This document shows positions 25,461-34,627 of a stretch of 64,000 nt of DNA, one piece after another. Each line of letters opens with the position of its first letter. Position 1 is the first letter of the stretch. Below the pieces are notes generated by a model. That model worked only from the letters and a program-made list of their open reading frames with translations, was not told the DNA's origin and did not search any database. Source of the stretch: Anaerolineaceae bacterium (GTDB lineage: Bacteria > Chloroflexota > Anaerolineae > Anaerolineales > Anaerolineaceae); contig JAJUGU010000006.1 in the NCBI GenBank assembly GCA_029265815.1, positions 100,842 to 164,841 on the forward strand. The letters run 5' to 3'. The position numbers and the translations under genes are program-made.

Positions 25461-25970
25461 ATGGACACTCAAGAACTCTTACAGCAAGCTCTGGAAATTG
25501 TCAAAGAATGGACAATCGAGGTTTCTCAACCAGAAGAAAACCGGCGGGATATTTACATTGAGGCAAGGGATATTAAACCAGCCGTTAAAGCCTTACTCAT
25601 TGACAACCACTGGGGATATCTCTCCGCGATCACTGGCCTGGATTCACCGGATTACCAGATCGATGAGGAAACGAAGGAACGGAAAATTGATCCAGATAAG
25701 GGAAAATTGGAAGTTCTCTATCATTTTTGCAACAGGGCAGCCATCGCAACACTGCGCGTGAGACTTCCATATACTGATGCCGAGATTGACTCTATCTGTG
25801 AAATGCTTCCTTCGGCCTCGTTCTACGAACGAGAAGCTATGGAATTAATCGGTGTCAATTTTAGAAATACTCCCATTACAGACCATCTGATTCTTCCAGA
25901 AAATTGGCCGGCGGGAGTCTATCCGCTGCGTAAAACTTTTAAAGGTTTAGAAAAGAAGACACAGGGATAA
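25461..25970 (+). CDS. NuoC-like subunit (30 kDa type)
   Basis: 169 residues of the complex I 30-kDa family (NuoC, EchD, MbhK). The diagnostic ASFYEREAMELIGVNFRNTPITDHLILPENW is present near the C-terminus. I chose ATG 25461, four residues into the open frame, because AGGG lies five bases upstream of it, whereas ATG 25449 follows the previous stop by one base without an SD. It is a structural subunit of the peripheral arm, separate from the NuoD-like subunit rather than fused. Confidence 0.92.
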   Translation: MDTQELLQQALEIVKEWTIEVSQPEENRRDIYIEARDIKPAVKALLIDNHWGYLSAITGLDSPDYQIDEETKERKIDPDKGKLEVLYHFCNRAAIATLRVRLPYTDAEIDSICEMLPSASFYEREAMELIGVNFRNTPITDHLILPENWPAGVYPLRKTFKGLEKKTQG

Positions 25971-25983
25971 GGAGGAGCGAGCG

Positions 25984-27168
25984 ATGGAAGCCAAACAAAA
26001 ATCAGAGAAATTTATCGTCCCGATCGGTCCACAGCACCCGGCACTCAAGGAACCCGGTCATTTTGAATTTACTGTAGACGGAGAAATCGTTACTAACGCG
26101 ACTGCCCGGCTTGGATTTGTTCACCGCGGTATGGAAAAGGGAGTGGAAGACCGCAACTGGACGCAAGGGCTATATCTGATGGAGCGGGTTTGTGGGATTT
26201 GCTCTCACGTGCATGCAATGGCATACGCGTTGGGTGTTGAAAAATTGGCGAATATCCAGGCTCCGCCGCGGGCTCAGGCAATCCGCGAACTGGTCGCAGA
26301 ACTGGAACGCATTCACAGCCACTTACTCTGGTTGGGTGTGGCTGCACATGAAGGCGGCTTTGACACCTTATTTATGTTCTCATGGCGTGACCGCGAGACG
26401 GTGATGGATTTACTAGAGACCATTACTGGCAACAGAGTTAATTACTCTGCCAATGTTCTAGGTGGAGTTAAGATCGATATCAATGATGCCCAAAAAGATG
26501 CGCTGCGGCGCGGAATGGATTTCCTTGAAGAACGCACCAAACATTATCTGAAAGTCGTTACAGAAGATGAAACCTTCCTTGGGCGAACCCGAAAAATCGG
26601 TGTGATGACTTTTGAAGAAGCAACCTTGTTAGGGGCGATTGGCCCCACAGGGCGCGCCTCAGGTGTTCAACGGGATGTACGGGTGGATTCGCCTTATGCC
26701 GGGTATCCAGATTTTCCGGTCAATATTGTAACCAGTGATGCCGGTGATCTTGAAGCCCGGTTTGTGGTGCGCATTAAGGAACTCTATGAAAGTTACCGCC
26801 TGGTAAGAGAAATCGTGGATCATTTGCCCGGTGGTGATCTGACGGTAAAAGTTCCACGACGGATCCCAGAAGGTGAAGTTATAAGCAGGGTTGAGGCACC
26901 GCGAGGTGAGTTGTTCTATTTCATGAAAAGCAATGGCACCGATAAGCCAGAGCGTATCAAAGTGAGAACTCCGAGCCTGTGCAACTGGGGATCAGTCTTG
27001 ACCACCGCCATCGGACATAAACTGGCAGATATGCCCATGATTCTGGCTGGTATTGATCCCTGTTTCTCATGCAATGATCGCTTGGTAATGATCAATGGAA
27101 AGAAAACAGAAACCCAGGTATGGGATTGGGAAGATCTTCGACAATACGGAATCGAGTATTACAAATGA
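25984..27168 (+). CDS. Group 4 [NiFe] hydrogenase large subunit (NuoD-like)
   Basis: 394 residues. Both metal-binding motifs are intact: L1 RVCGICSH (C70, C73) and L2 DPCFSCNDR (C360, C363), so this is a true [NiFe] enzyme and not a cofactor-free complex I or Ehr homologue. After R366 there are 28 residues, the C-terminal extension removed by a maturation protease once nickel is inserted; such a protease closes the operon. GGAGG precedes the ATG. It should reduce protons to H2 (or oxidise H2) in exchange with ferredoxin. The L2 position is cysteine, not selenocysteine. Confidence 0.96.
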   Translation: MEAKQKSEKFIVPIGPQHPALKEPGHFEFTVDGEIVTNATARLGFVHRGMEKGVEDRNWTQGLYLMERVCGICSHVHAMAYALGVEKLANIQAPPRAQAIRELVAELERIHSHLLWLGVAAHEGGFDTLFMFSWRDRETVMDLLETITGNRVNYSANVLGGVKIDINDAQKDALRRGMDFLEERTKHYLKVVTEDETFLGRTRKIGVMTFEEATLLGAIGPTGRASGVQRDVRVDSPYAGYPDFPVNIVTSDAGDLEARFVVRIKELYESYRLVREIVDHLPGGDLTVKVPRRIPEGEVISRVEAPRGELFYFMKSNGTDKPERIKVRTPSLCNWGSVLTTAIGHKLADMPMILAGIDPCFSCNDRLVMINGKKTETQVWDWEDLRQYGIEYYK

Positions 27169-28121
27169 ACATTACTTTTCCTTCACTCATTGCCCTGTTG
27201 TTGTTTCCAGGTGGTTTATTTCTGCTGGGAAGTGGTTTATTTTTTGAATATCTGGACCGCAAGCTTGTTGCCCGGTTCCAGAATAGAATTGGACCACGCT
27301 GGTTCCAACCGTTAGCAGACTTTATTAAGTTGCTGGCCAAGGAAGAGGTAATCCCCGCGGGAACGATCAAATCACTATTCATTCTGCTGCCAATCTTCGC
27401 GCTGGCTGCTGCTCTGACTGCAGCGCTCAGCGTTCCGCTGTTTGGGTTCAAACCAGTCTTCAGTTACAACGGTGACTTGATTGTCACGCTCTATCTGCTG
27501 AGCATGATGACCCTGTGTATTGGGCTAGCGGGTGCGAACACAGAAGACCGATTCTCTATAGTGGGTGCAACGCGTGCTTTAACCCAATTGTTTTCCTATG
27601 AAGCTCCCTTCTTGTTAGCGATGTTAGGCCCCGCCATTGCGCTGGGAACCTGGAATATCAGTCTGATCAACCAGGGGGCCACTCAACAATCTCTGTGGTT
27701 TATCGTTTCGCAGCCAATCGGATTCCTGGCGGCTCTCATCGGTTTAATGGGTAAACTTGAATTGCCCCCGTTTGATGCTCCAGAGGCTGAAACTGAGATT
27801 GTTGCCGGCGCCCTGACCGAGTATTCGGGCCGCGGATTTGGGTTATTCAAGATCGGCCGCGATATTGAGCTGGTGGTTGGTTTGACTCTTATTGCTTCCT
27901 TCTATCTGGGAGGCTTTTCGACACCGCTGGACTTTTTATGGAAAGTGTTCGTGCTTTTATTAATCACAGCTGCACTGCAGTCGCTCTTTGCTCGATTGAG
28001 GATCGATCAGACCGTTGGATTATGGTGGCGCATCGGCGCGATCCTCGTGCTTTGCCAGCTTGTGCTGATTATTGTTGGCAACACGCTTTCACCGTTTATT
28101 GCACCGCTGCTCGGAGGTTAA
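27165..28121 (+). CDS. NuoH-like membrane anchor subunit
   Basis: 318 residues and about eight helices of the ND1/NuoH/EchB family, which joins the hydrogenase arm to the membrane. Signatures: FFEYLDRKLVARFQNRIGPRWFQPLADFIKLLAKE near the start and LPPFDAPEAETEIVAGALTEYSGRGFGLFKIG (acidic cavity loop). The ATG overlaps the stop of the large-subunit gene (ATGA). The longer open frame begins inside that gene and is rejected. Confidence 0.94.
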   Translation: MNITFPSLIALLLFPGGLFLLGSGLFFEYLDRKLVARFQNRIGPRWFQPLADFIKLLAKEEVIPAGTIKSLFILLPIFALAAALTAALSVPLFGFKPVFSYNGDLIVTLYLLSMMTLCIGLAGANTEDRFSIVGATRALTQLFSYEAPFLLAMLGPAIALGTWNISLINQGATQQSLWFIVSQPIGFLAALIGLMGKLELPPFDAPEAETEIVAGALTEYSGRGFGLFKIGRDIELVVGLTLIASFYLGGFSTPLDFLWKVFVLLLITAALQSLFARLRIDQTVGLWWRIGAILVLCQLVLIIVGNTLSPFIAPLLGG

Positions 28122-28122
28122 A

Positions 28123-28551
28123 ATGACGATCGGATCAATGCTTGGTGATGTTGTCAAATCATTTTTCAAGAAACCTGTCACAGAAAAATATCCCTTTGTG
28201 AGGCAGGAAGCTCCTGAAAATCTGCGTGGTAAACTCGTGTGGGAGCCTGAAAAATGCACTGGCTGTATGCTGTGTGTTAAAGATTGTCCTTCGAATGCGT
28301 TGGAGTTGATCGTTCTGGATAAGGTCAATAAACGGTTTGTCATGAAATACAATCTTGACCAGTGTACCTTCTGTGCACAGTGCGTGATCAACTGCCGGTT
28401 CAGTTGTTTGAATATGTCTGAAGAACAGTGGGAACTGGCATCAACGAATAAAGAACCATTTGAGGTTTATTACGGAAGAGAAGAGGATGTCAAATTCCTC
28501 CTGGAAAAAGCTTCTCGCGGAGAAGCTGAAGGACCCTGTAAGGAAGACTAG
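28123..28551 (+). CDS. NuoI-like ferredoxin subunit with two [4Fe-4S] clusters
   Basis: 142 residues. Two cluster motifs are visible: CTGCMLCVKDCP and CTFCAQCVINC. The first ends with the usual CP; in the second the residue after the last Cys is Arg. This EchF/MbhN/NuoI-type subunit links external ferredoxin to the proximal cluster. The ATG follows the previous stop by one base with GGAGG upstream. The gene overlaps the protease gene by 65 bases in another frame. Confidence 0.94.
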   Translation: MTIGSMLGDVVKSFFKKPVTEKYPFVRQEAPENLRGKLVWEPEKCTGCMLCVKDCPSNALELIVLDKVNKRFVMKYNLDQCTFCAQCVINCRFSCLNMSEEQWELASTNKEPFEVYYGREEDVKFLLEKASRGEAEGPCKED

Positions 28552-29002
28552 ACCTCGCCTGGCTGTGGTAGGTGTAGGGGCAGAGCTTAATGGTGATGAC
28601 GCGGTTGGTGTGATCATTGCCCGAAAGCTTCAGCCCCTCTTGCGTGAGCAACCGGATGTGTTCGTGCTTGAGGGAGGATCGGTTCCGGAGAGCATAATCG
28701 GACCCTTAAGGAAGTTTTCTGCAGAGTTAGTCATTCTGATCGACGCCACAGACTTGCGCGATGAACCTGGAACTATCCGGTGGATCGATCAAAACCAGAT
28801 CTGTGGAAGTAGTTTTTCGACCCATTCATTGCCGTTAACCCTTTTGTGTCAATTTTTAGAGCAAGAGATTAGTTGCGAGGTATTGATACTGGGTGTTCAA
28901 CCTGAAAGTATAGAATTCGGCCAACCGCTCTCTACTTCATGTAAAAAGGCTGCCAGCCAGATCACAACCGCAATTGCGAAATTGCTTTGTAGTCCACAAT
29001 AA
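28487..29002 (+). CDS. Hydrogenase maturation protease (HycI/HoxM family)
   Basis: 171-residue endopeptidase that trims the hydrogenase large subunit after nickel insertion. It contains VVGVGAELNGDDAVGV (family GxGNxLxxDDxxG, with an acidic nickel-sensing residue E near position 34), VILIDATDLRDEPGT (second Asp) and FSTHSLPL (His ligand). The start overlaps the ferredoxin subunit gene; GGAAGAG is the likely SD. Presence here supports real [NiFe] maturation, though no hyp genes for cofactor synthesis are in the window. Confidence 0.9.
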   Translation: MSNSSWKKLLAEKLKDPVRKTRPRLAVVGVGAELNGDDAVGVIIARKLQPLLREQPDVFVLEGGSVPESIIGPLRKFSAELVILIDATDLRDEPGTIRWIDQNQICGSSFSTHSLPLTLLCQFLEQEISCEVLILGVQPESIEFGQPLSTSCKKAASQITTAIAKLLCSPQ

Positions 29003-29091
29003 ATATGCAACATCGATCCTGTTTCTAAATTTTTGCCATTTCAAATGTCTATCAAAATTCGTGTTATTCTGGAAACAAAGAGTTCGAATTT

Positions 29092-29793
29092 ATGAATATC
29101 AACCAAGAGAACAAGAAAATCATTGCGCTCATCCCGGCATACAACGAGTCGGAGCGAATTGCGAACGTGATCACCCAGACCATGCAGTATCTGCCGGTAT
29201 TGGTAGTTGACGATGGATCGCGCGATAACACTTCAGAAATCGCGCGGAAACTGGGCGCACAGGTAGTAAGGCAGGAACCGAATCAGGGTAAGGGAGCAGC
29301 ACTTCTTAATGGCTTTTGGCATGCTCTAGAGCAGGGATACGATGCGGTATTAACCCTTGATGCGGATGGGCAGCATGACCCGGCTGAAATTCCATTGTTC
29401 ATTGAGGCGTATACGAATGGTGCGGACCTGGTGATTGGTAAGAGGGATTTCAGCAAGATGCCTTTCCCCAGAAACATCACGAATACCATTGGCACCTGGT
29501 CTTTTTCAAACGCATTAGGACAATATTGCCCAGATAATCAATCTGGATATCGGTTACATTCCAGACGTCTGGTTGAGGCTTCTCTGTCGAGCAAAGAAAC
29601 AAACTTTGAATTTGAGGTTGAGATCATTGTAACGTGCGTGGTTTCAGGGTTTATTCTTGCGTGGGTACCGATAAAAACCATTTATGCCGGTGAACATAGC
29701 CATATTAAACCATTGCGTCACATCTGGCATTTTTATCGCATTGTTCATAAAACCAGAGAAATCATTCGTTCATCTAAGAAATCACAGAGTTAA
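29092..29793 (+). CDS. Glycosyltransferase family 2 (polyprenyl-phosphate type)
   Basis: 233-residue GT-A glycosyltransferase of the dolichol-phosphate mannosyltransferase/DPM1 group. ALIPAYNESERIANVI binds the nucleotide sugar, VVDDGSRDNT follows and LTLDADGQHDP carries the metal motif. There is no C-terminal membrane domain. It likely attaches a sugar to a lipid carrier for envelope glycans; the Agl23-type transferase at 44-48 kb would be a logical user of such lipid-linked sugars, but linkage is inference. No SD stands out. Confidence 0.85.
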   Translation: MNINQENKKIIALIPAYNESERIANVITQTMQYLPVLVVDDGSRDNTSEIARKLGAQVVRQEPNQGKGAALLNGFWHALEQGYDAVLTLDADGQHDPAEIPLFIEAYTNGADLVIGKRDFSKMPFPRNITNTIGTWSFSNALGQYCPDNQSGYRLHSRRLVEASLSSKETNFEFEVEIIVTCVVSGFILAWVPIKTIYAGEHSHIKPLRHIWHFYRIVHKTREIIRSSKKSQS

Positions 29794-29861
29794 TTGCCCG
29801 ACAATCTCATAAAGCCTCTATGGATATGGAGAGCTTTAATCATTAATTCACATTAGAAAGC

Positions 29862-30362
29862 ATGATGAATCATATGCGAAAAATCTCCGGAGAAACAGTC
29901 CTGGCTTTTGAAAAAACGATTCCAGCATCTATCGAAGATGTGTGGGAGTCCTGGACAACCGAGCAAGGGGTAAAATCCTTTTTTGCTCCAGATTGCCATA
30001 TTGAAATAAAGCCCGGAGGGGCATTTGAGATGTTTTTTAACCCTGAGGGAGAACCTGGTGAACGTGGTGGAGAAGGATGTCGGATTCTTGCCATTGAAAA
30101 ACCAACACTGCTCTCATTCACCTGGAATTTTCCACCTGAAATTCCTCAATTACGAAACAATCACCAATACACACATGTATCGCTTCGGTTGTCACCAATC
30201 TCTCCGGGAAGCACTCTTGTCAAAATCATTCAGGACGGCTGGGGTATTGGCGAGGAGTGGGAAAAAGGGATTTCTTATTTTTCAAGAGCGTGGGGAGAAA
30301 TTGTCCTCCCCAGGCTTTATGAACGTTTCACAAAGGGGCCTATTTCATGGAATATGATGTGA
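29862..30362 (+). CDS. SRPBCC (AHSA1-like) domain protein
   Basis: 166 residues with the START-like AHSA1 fold: FEKTIPASIEDVWESWTTEQGVKSFFAP at the N-terminus, IKPGGAFEMFF in the middle, and TLVKIIQDGWGIGEEWEKGISYFSRAW at the end. The family binds small hydrophobic ligands or stimulates Hsp90-like proteins; no ligand can be named. The first methionines (MMNHM) leave the exact start uncertain. It is followed seven bases later by the CoA-binding protein gene. Confidence 0.82.
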   Translation: MMNHMRKISGETVLAFEKTIPASIEDVWESWTTEQGVKSFFAPDCHIEIKPGGAFEMFFNPEGEPGERGGEGCRILAIEKPTLLSFTWNFPPEIPQLRNNHQYTHVSLRLSPISPGSTLVKIIQDGWGIGEEWEKGISYFSRAWGEIVLPRLYERFTKGPISWNMM

Positions 30363-30368
30363 GGATGA

Positions 30369-30824
30369 ATGATTAATAGCCAAAAGACCATTAATGAATT
30401 CATGAATCAAAGAACATTGGCCATTGTGGGGGTTTCAAGAAACAAAGATAAGTTCGGCAATATGATCTACCGCGACCTAAAAAAAGCCGGCTACAAGGTT
30501 TTTGCCATTAACCCGCAAGCAGACATGGTGGAAGGGGATCGGTGTTACGCAGGCCTGGGGGCATTGCCAGAAAAAGTGGGCGGGGTCATGTTAATCATTC
30601 CTCCAACAAAGACGGTTCCTGTGATTGAGGAGGCTGCCAGATTGGGCATTAATTACATTTGGCTGCAACAGGGGGCAGAATCACCAGAAGCAGAACTACG
30701 CTGCCGTGAATTGGGGCTTGAAGTGGTGAGCGGAGAGTGTGTTTATATGTATCTCAAACCAGTGGAATCGATCCATAAAGTTCATCGGTTTCTGAGACGA
30801 CTCTTTGGAAAATTACCAAAATAA
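30369..30824 (+). CDS. CoA-binding domain protein
   Basis: 151-residue YccU-type protein with a Rossmann fold related to the CoA-binding domain of succinyl-CoA synthetase. Key segments: TLAIVGVSRNKDKFGNMIYRDL, YKVFAINPQADMVEGDRCY, GGVMLIIPPTKTVPVIEEAA and YIWLQQGAESPEAEL. The likely initiator is GATTAATAG-adjacent ATG at 30369, seven bases after the previous stop. It is small and stand-alone; metabolic role unknown. A strong terminator follows. Confidence 0.88.
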   Translation: MINSQKTINEFMNQRTLAIVGVSRNKDKFGNMIYRDLKKAGYKVFAINPQADMVEGDRCYAGLGALPEKVGGVMLIIPPTKTVPVIEEAARLGINYIWLQQGAESPEAELRCRELGLEVVSGECVYMYLKPVESIHKVHRFLRRLFGKLPK

Positions 30825-30827
30825 ATC

Positions 30828-30857
30828 AAAAGACCAGGTTTTTCAAGCCTGGTCTTT
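30828..30857. terminator. Bidirectional terminator between converging genes
   Basis: AAAAGACCAGG pairs with CCTGGTCTTTT. It lies between the converging CoA-binding gene and valS, with As on one side and Ts on the other so that it can serve both. Confidence 0.92.
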
Positions 30858-30862
30858 TATTA

Positions 30863-33562
30863 TTACTTTAATTGTGATTCCAACTTTGCCCGGGTTTCTA
30901 AATAATCATTTAACTTGGCTCTTTCTTTGTCTACTACGGCAGCCGGGGCTTTGGAAGCAAAATCACTACCCAGCAGTTTTTCAAGGCGTTCGATTTGTGC
31001 ATTGACGGTATCAAGGTCTTTTTGTAAGCGTTCTTGGTCTTTTTCTTCATCGACAAGGTCAGCAAGCGCAAGATAGATTTCGAGACCTGACACGACTACC
31101 GAAAGATAACCTGTTGTATCTGTCTTCAGGTCAGCAGAAATCTTTGTTCGTTCTGGGTCAAGGAACGCCAGAGAGGTCAGGGTGCTCACTTGATCTTTCA
31201 CAGTTTCTAGTCTATTACCGGCAGAGATAAGCGCAGGAATCTTCTTGCCGGGTTTTACTTTCTTTTCGGCGCGGATGTTGCGGATTGCACGAACTGCGTC
31301 TTGAATCACTGTAAATTCGGCGAGTGCCTTCTCTTCCCATGTTTCAGGTGCACCAGCCTCAGGCCATCTTGCAATGATCAGGGCTTCTTCCCAGGAATTA
31401 ATAGAATTAAATGGTTTGAAATTTTTATCGAGGGCAGCTTGCTTCAGATATTGCCATAATTCTTCGGTGACATATGGTGTAAATGGATGCAGGAGTCTCA
31501 GACAGGCATCAAGAACACGTACAAGAGTTGTGGCTGTGTAATACGCCCTGTCTCCTCCTGCTGCTATTTGAGTTTTCGCGATCTCGAGGTACCAGTCGGC
31601 AAAATCACCCCAGAAAAACTCGTAGATCTGCCGTCCTGCTTCGCCGTATTGATATGAAGTAAAAAGGCGATCAGTGTCACGAAGAAGGGTTTGAAGGCGG
31701 GCCCAGATCCATGAATCTGCCAGAGTCCATTCCGGTTCTTTTTCAGCTTTATCAGGGGCATTTTCAAGGGCGCTGATTACGAACCGTCCAGCGTTCCAAA
31801 CTTTATTGGCAAAATTACGGTTCGCTTCAACTTTCTTTAAATCAAGGTTGGTGTCGTGACCAGGGGTGGATCCGACGAGCATAGTAAACCGTAATGCATC
31901 TGTTCCGAAATTGTTCATGACTTCCAAAGGATCTACAACATTACCCTTGGTTTTACTCATCTTCTGGCCGTCTTTATCCAGGATCAAGCCATGCAGGTAA
32001 ATGGTGTGGAAGGGTACTTGATCGGTGAACTCAAGGCCAAACATCATCATCCGCGCGACCCAGAAGAAAAGGATATCCGCCCCAGTTTCCATAACAGATG
32101 TGGGATAGAAATAGGCAAGGTCGGGTGTATTGTTTGGCCAGCCGAGGGTTGAAAACGGCCACAAACCGGAAGAAAACCAGGTATCCAGCACATCTTCATC
32201 CTGGTGAATTTTTATACTGCCACATTTTGTACATTGAGTGGGATCGGTACGTGAGACAATGATCTCGCCGCAATCGTCGCAGTACCATACGGGGATGCGG
32301 TGCCCCCACCATAATTGGCGGCTGATACACCAATCACGGATGTTTTCGAGCCAGTTGAAGTAAATCTTCGTAAAGCGCTCTGGAACGATGCGTGTGCGGC
32401 CGTCTCTCACAGCTTCGAGGGCTCGGTCGGCCAGGGGTTTGATGGCAATAAACCATTGCGTTGACACCATGGGTTCGATAATCTCACCGCCTCGCTGTGA
32501 ACGCGGCACATTCAGAGTATAAGGTTCCTCTTTGATAACCAGCCCGGCTGCCCGCATGTCTTCCCATAATTTCTTGCGGCATTCAAAGCGGTCTAACCCT
32601 GTGTAAGGGGCTGCGTTTTGATTCATGTGTGCGGTAAGGTCAAGAATATTGATCATTTCGAGATGGTGATTTTGTCCAATAACGTAGTCGTTCGGGTCAT
32701 GGGCAGGGGTGATCTTTAATGCGCCGGTACCAAATTCCATGGTTACATATTCATCCGCGATCACAGGAATGCGACGGTTGATGATGGGTACCAGAACATC
32801 TTTGCCGACGAATTTTTGATAGCGCTTATCATCTGGATGGACGGCGACAGCGGTGTCACCGAGGATGGTTTCAGGGCGTGTTGTGGCTACCGGGATAAAA
32901 GCGCCAGGTTCATCTGCCAGCATGTATTTGAAATAGTACAGGAATCCCGGTTCTTCGCTGTATTCCACTTCAAGGTCTGAAACTGCGGTACGCAGCGCCG
33001 GCGACCAGTTGATCATGCGTGGACCACGGTAGATCAAACCTTTTTCATATAGGCGAACGAAGGCTTCGCGTACAGCCTGTGAAAGCCCTTCGTCAAGCGT
33101 GAATCTTTCCCTCGTCCAATCACAGGAAGCACCAAGGCGTCGAATCTGGGACGTGATCTTACTCCCATATTTTTCTTTCCATTCCCAGGTGCGGCGTAGA
33201 AATTCCTCTCGCCCCAATTCGTCGCGTTTTAAGCCTTCCTTGGCAAGCGCTTTTTCCACTAGCATCTGAGTCGCAATTCCAGCATGATCCGTACCGGGTA
33301 CCCACAGGGAAGGGATACCTTTCATGCGATGATATCGAATCATCAAATCTTCCATAGAGACAAACATGGCATGACCGGTATGCAGTTCACCTGTAACATT
33401 AGGCGGCGGAATGGAAATGACGAAAGGTTTTTTTGTTGGATCAAAATCTGGTTTGCGCGGGTCATTGGAAGGCTGGAAAAAACCGCTTTCTTCCCAGTAT
33501 TTGTATAACCTTTCTTCAGTCGCTCGAAAATCGTAGGCTTTGGATAACGTCTCTTTTTCCAT
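30863..33562 (-). CDS. valS: Valyl-tRNA synthetase
   Basis: Class I synthetase charging tRNA-Val, 899 residues. Signatures: PPPNVTGELHTGHAM (HIGH-type, HTGH), the editing domain region with ATTRPETILGDTAVAVHP, zinc-binding CDDCGEIIVSRTDPTQCTKCG, KMSKTKGNVVDP (KMSKS) and a C-terminal coiled coil starting about residue 835 (EKDQERLQKDLDTVNAQIERL). The ATG is preceded by GGAGAG. Transcription is governed by a T-box leader with a consensus promoter. Confidence 0.98.
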   Translation of the reverse strand: MEKETLSKAYDFRATEERLYKYWEESGFFQPSNDPRKPDFDPTKKPFVISIPPPNVTGELHTGHAMFVSMEDLMIRYHRMKGIPSLWVPGTDHAGIATQMLVEKALAKEGLKRDELGREEFLRRTWEWKEKYGSKITSQIRRLGASCDWTRERFTLDEGLSQAVREAFVRLYEKGLIYRGPRMINWSPALRTAVSDLEVEYSEEPGFLYYFKYMLADEPGAFIPVATTRPETILGDTAVAVHPDDKRYQKFVGKDVLVPIINRRIPVIADEYVTMEFGTGALKITPAHDPNDYVIGQNHHLEMINILDLTAHMNQNAAPYTGLDRFECRKKLWEDMRAAGLVIKEEPYTLNVPRSQRGGEIIEPMVSTQWFIAIKPLADRALEAVRDGRTRIVPERFTKIYFNWLENIRDWCISRQLWWGHRIPVWYCDDCGEIIVSRTDPTQCTKCGSIKIHQDEDVLDTWFSSGLWPFSTLGWPNNTPDLAYFYPTSVMETGADILFFWVARMMMFGLEFTDQVPFHTIYLHGLILDKDGQKMSKTKGNVVDPLEVMNNFGTDALRFTMLVGSTPGHDTNLDLKKVEANRNFANKVWNAGRFVISALENAPDKAEKEPEWTLADSWIWARLQTLLRDTDRLFTSYQYGEAGRQIYEFFWGDFADWYLEIAKTQIAAGGDRAYYTATTLVRVLDACLRLLHPFTPYVTEELWQYLKQAALDKNFKPFNSINSWEEALIIARWPEAGAPETWEEKALAEFTVIQDAVRAIRNIRAEKKVKPGKKIPALISAGNRLETVKDQVSTLTSLAFLDPERTKISADLKTDTTGYLSVVVSGLEIYLALADLVDEEKDQERLQKDLDTVNAQIERLEKLLGSDFASKAPAAVVDKERAKLNDYLETRAKLESQLK

Positions 33563-33589
33563 AATATCTCTCCTAACAATTGCATTAAA

Positions 33590-33860
33590 AATAAAATCCT
33601 TTCATCCTAGAGGACGAAAGGAAAATTCCGCGGTACCACCTCAATTCGCCAAAACGCTGGCGCTCTTTCCGGACAATCATCCGGATTACGCGATAACGGG
33701 CTTACCCGTGCCGTTCTATTTCCTGAGTACAGGTTTCTTCGGCAATCTATCCAAACGACTTCAACTGGCATCTGCTATGGAGGCTTCCAGCAAACTGCCC
33801 TCCTTCTCTGTTAGCGCTCAGCCAAGCCTACTCCTTTTGGCGTGACTCATATAAAATTAT
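33590..33860 (-). promoter_or_regulatory. T-box riboswitch of valS
   Basis: The minus-strand leader holds the T-box GGTGGTACCGCGG (33628-33640), then a terminator hairpin (33597-33622) and a T-rich tract. The stem I apical part (AGAGAAGGAGGGCAG with CTGGAAGCCTCC) is visible. A GTC triplet followed by G (in TGAAGTCGTTTGG) is the likely specifier and would be read by the tRNA-Val(GAC) found at 5436-5509. The bulge TGGT would pair with an A discriminator, which that tRNA has. Confidence 0.93.
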
Positions 33861-33866
33861 GAAGTC

Positions 33867-33895
33867 ATTATACAGACAATCAAACGATACGTCAA
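33867..33895 (-). promoter_or_regulatory. Promoter of valS
   Basis: TTGACG (33890-33895) and TATAAT (33867-33872) with exactly 17 bases between on the minus strand. Confidence 0.85.
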
Positions 33896-33926
33896 TGAAT
33901 CATAGATGACTGAAAGAGAAGGAATC

Positions 33927-34562
33927 ATGGTGGATGAATTGAAACTGCCCAAATGGCTGCAATGGTCACAACGAATCCAGGCGATCGCCCAAAGCGGAAT
34001 GCAATACACAACCAATCCTTTTGATCTTGAGCGTTACCGAGAATTGAGCTGTATCGCGGCAGCGATGATGGCTGAAAAAACTGGCGCGGTCTATGATGAC
34101 GTGAAAGTGATCTTTGATGAGCAATCTGGTTATGCCACGCCAAAACTGGATATCCGCGGAGTGGTGCTTAAAAGGGAGAAGATCCTACTTGTGCGTGAGT
34201 TGATGGACAGCGGGCTATGGACGCTGCCAGGAGGATGGGTGGACATCAATGAACCACCCAGTAAGGCGGTTGAAAGGGAATTACGCGAAGAGGCGGGTGT
34301 GATCACCAGGGCTAAGAGAATTCTGGCAATTTATGATCGCAACCTTCACGGTCATCCGCCATATCCCTTTCATGCTTATAAAATTTTCTTTGAGTGCGAA
34401 TTGATCGCCGAGGCAACTCCTGACCCAATCGAAACTGCTGATCCAACTTATTTCTCTGTCTGCGACTTGCCTGAGTTATCGCTTCCGCGGGTGACACCCC
34501 AAGAAATCAAGCGCATGTTCGAATTGGTTAAAGATCCGTTACATCCAACAGAGTTTGATTGA
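33927..34562 (+). CDS. Nudix hydrolase with an N-terminal extension
   Basis: 211 residues. The full Nudix box is present as GWVDINEPPSKAVERELREE plus AGV, so the protein should cleave a nucleoside diphosphate linked to another group. The N-terminal 70 residues (KLPKWLQWSQRIQAIAQSGMQYT and DLERYRELSCIAAAMMAEKTG) match the extension of a Nudix subfamily found in Firmicutes and Chloroflexota. I start at ATG 33927, which has AAGG four bases upstream; the longer frame from 33906 lacks an SD. Substrate unknown. It is divergent from valS and its promoter region is short. Confidence 0.88.
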   Translation: MVDELKLPKWLQWSQRIQAIAQSGMQYTTNPFDLERYRELSCIAAAMMAEKTGAVYDDVKVIFDEQSGYATPKLDIRGVVLKREKILLVRELMDSGLWTLPGGWVDINEPPSKAVERELREEAGVITRAKRILAIYDRNLHGHPPYPFHAYKIFFECELIAEATPDPIETADPTYFSVCDLPELSLPRVTPQEIKRMFELVKDPLHPTEFD

Positions 34563-34627
34563 AAAACCGTTTTGGTTGGATTTCGGGTAAACTTACTTTC
34601 TAAAATAAATTTGCCGAGGTTATTGGG

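Noticed and set aside
27049..27084. Selenocysteine in the hydrogenase L2 motif, suggested by the tRNA-Sec in the window
   Set aside because: Both positions of DPCFSCNDR are encoded by cysteine codons.
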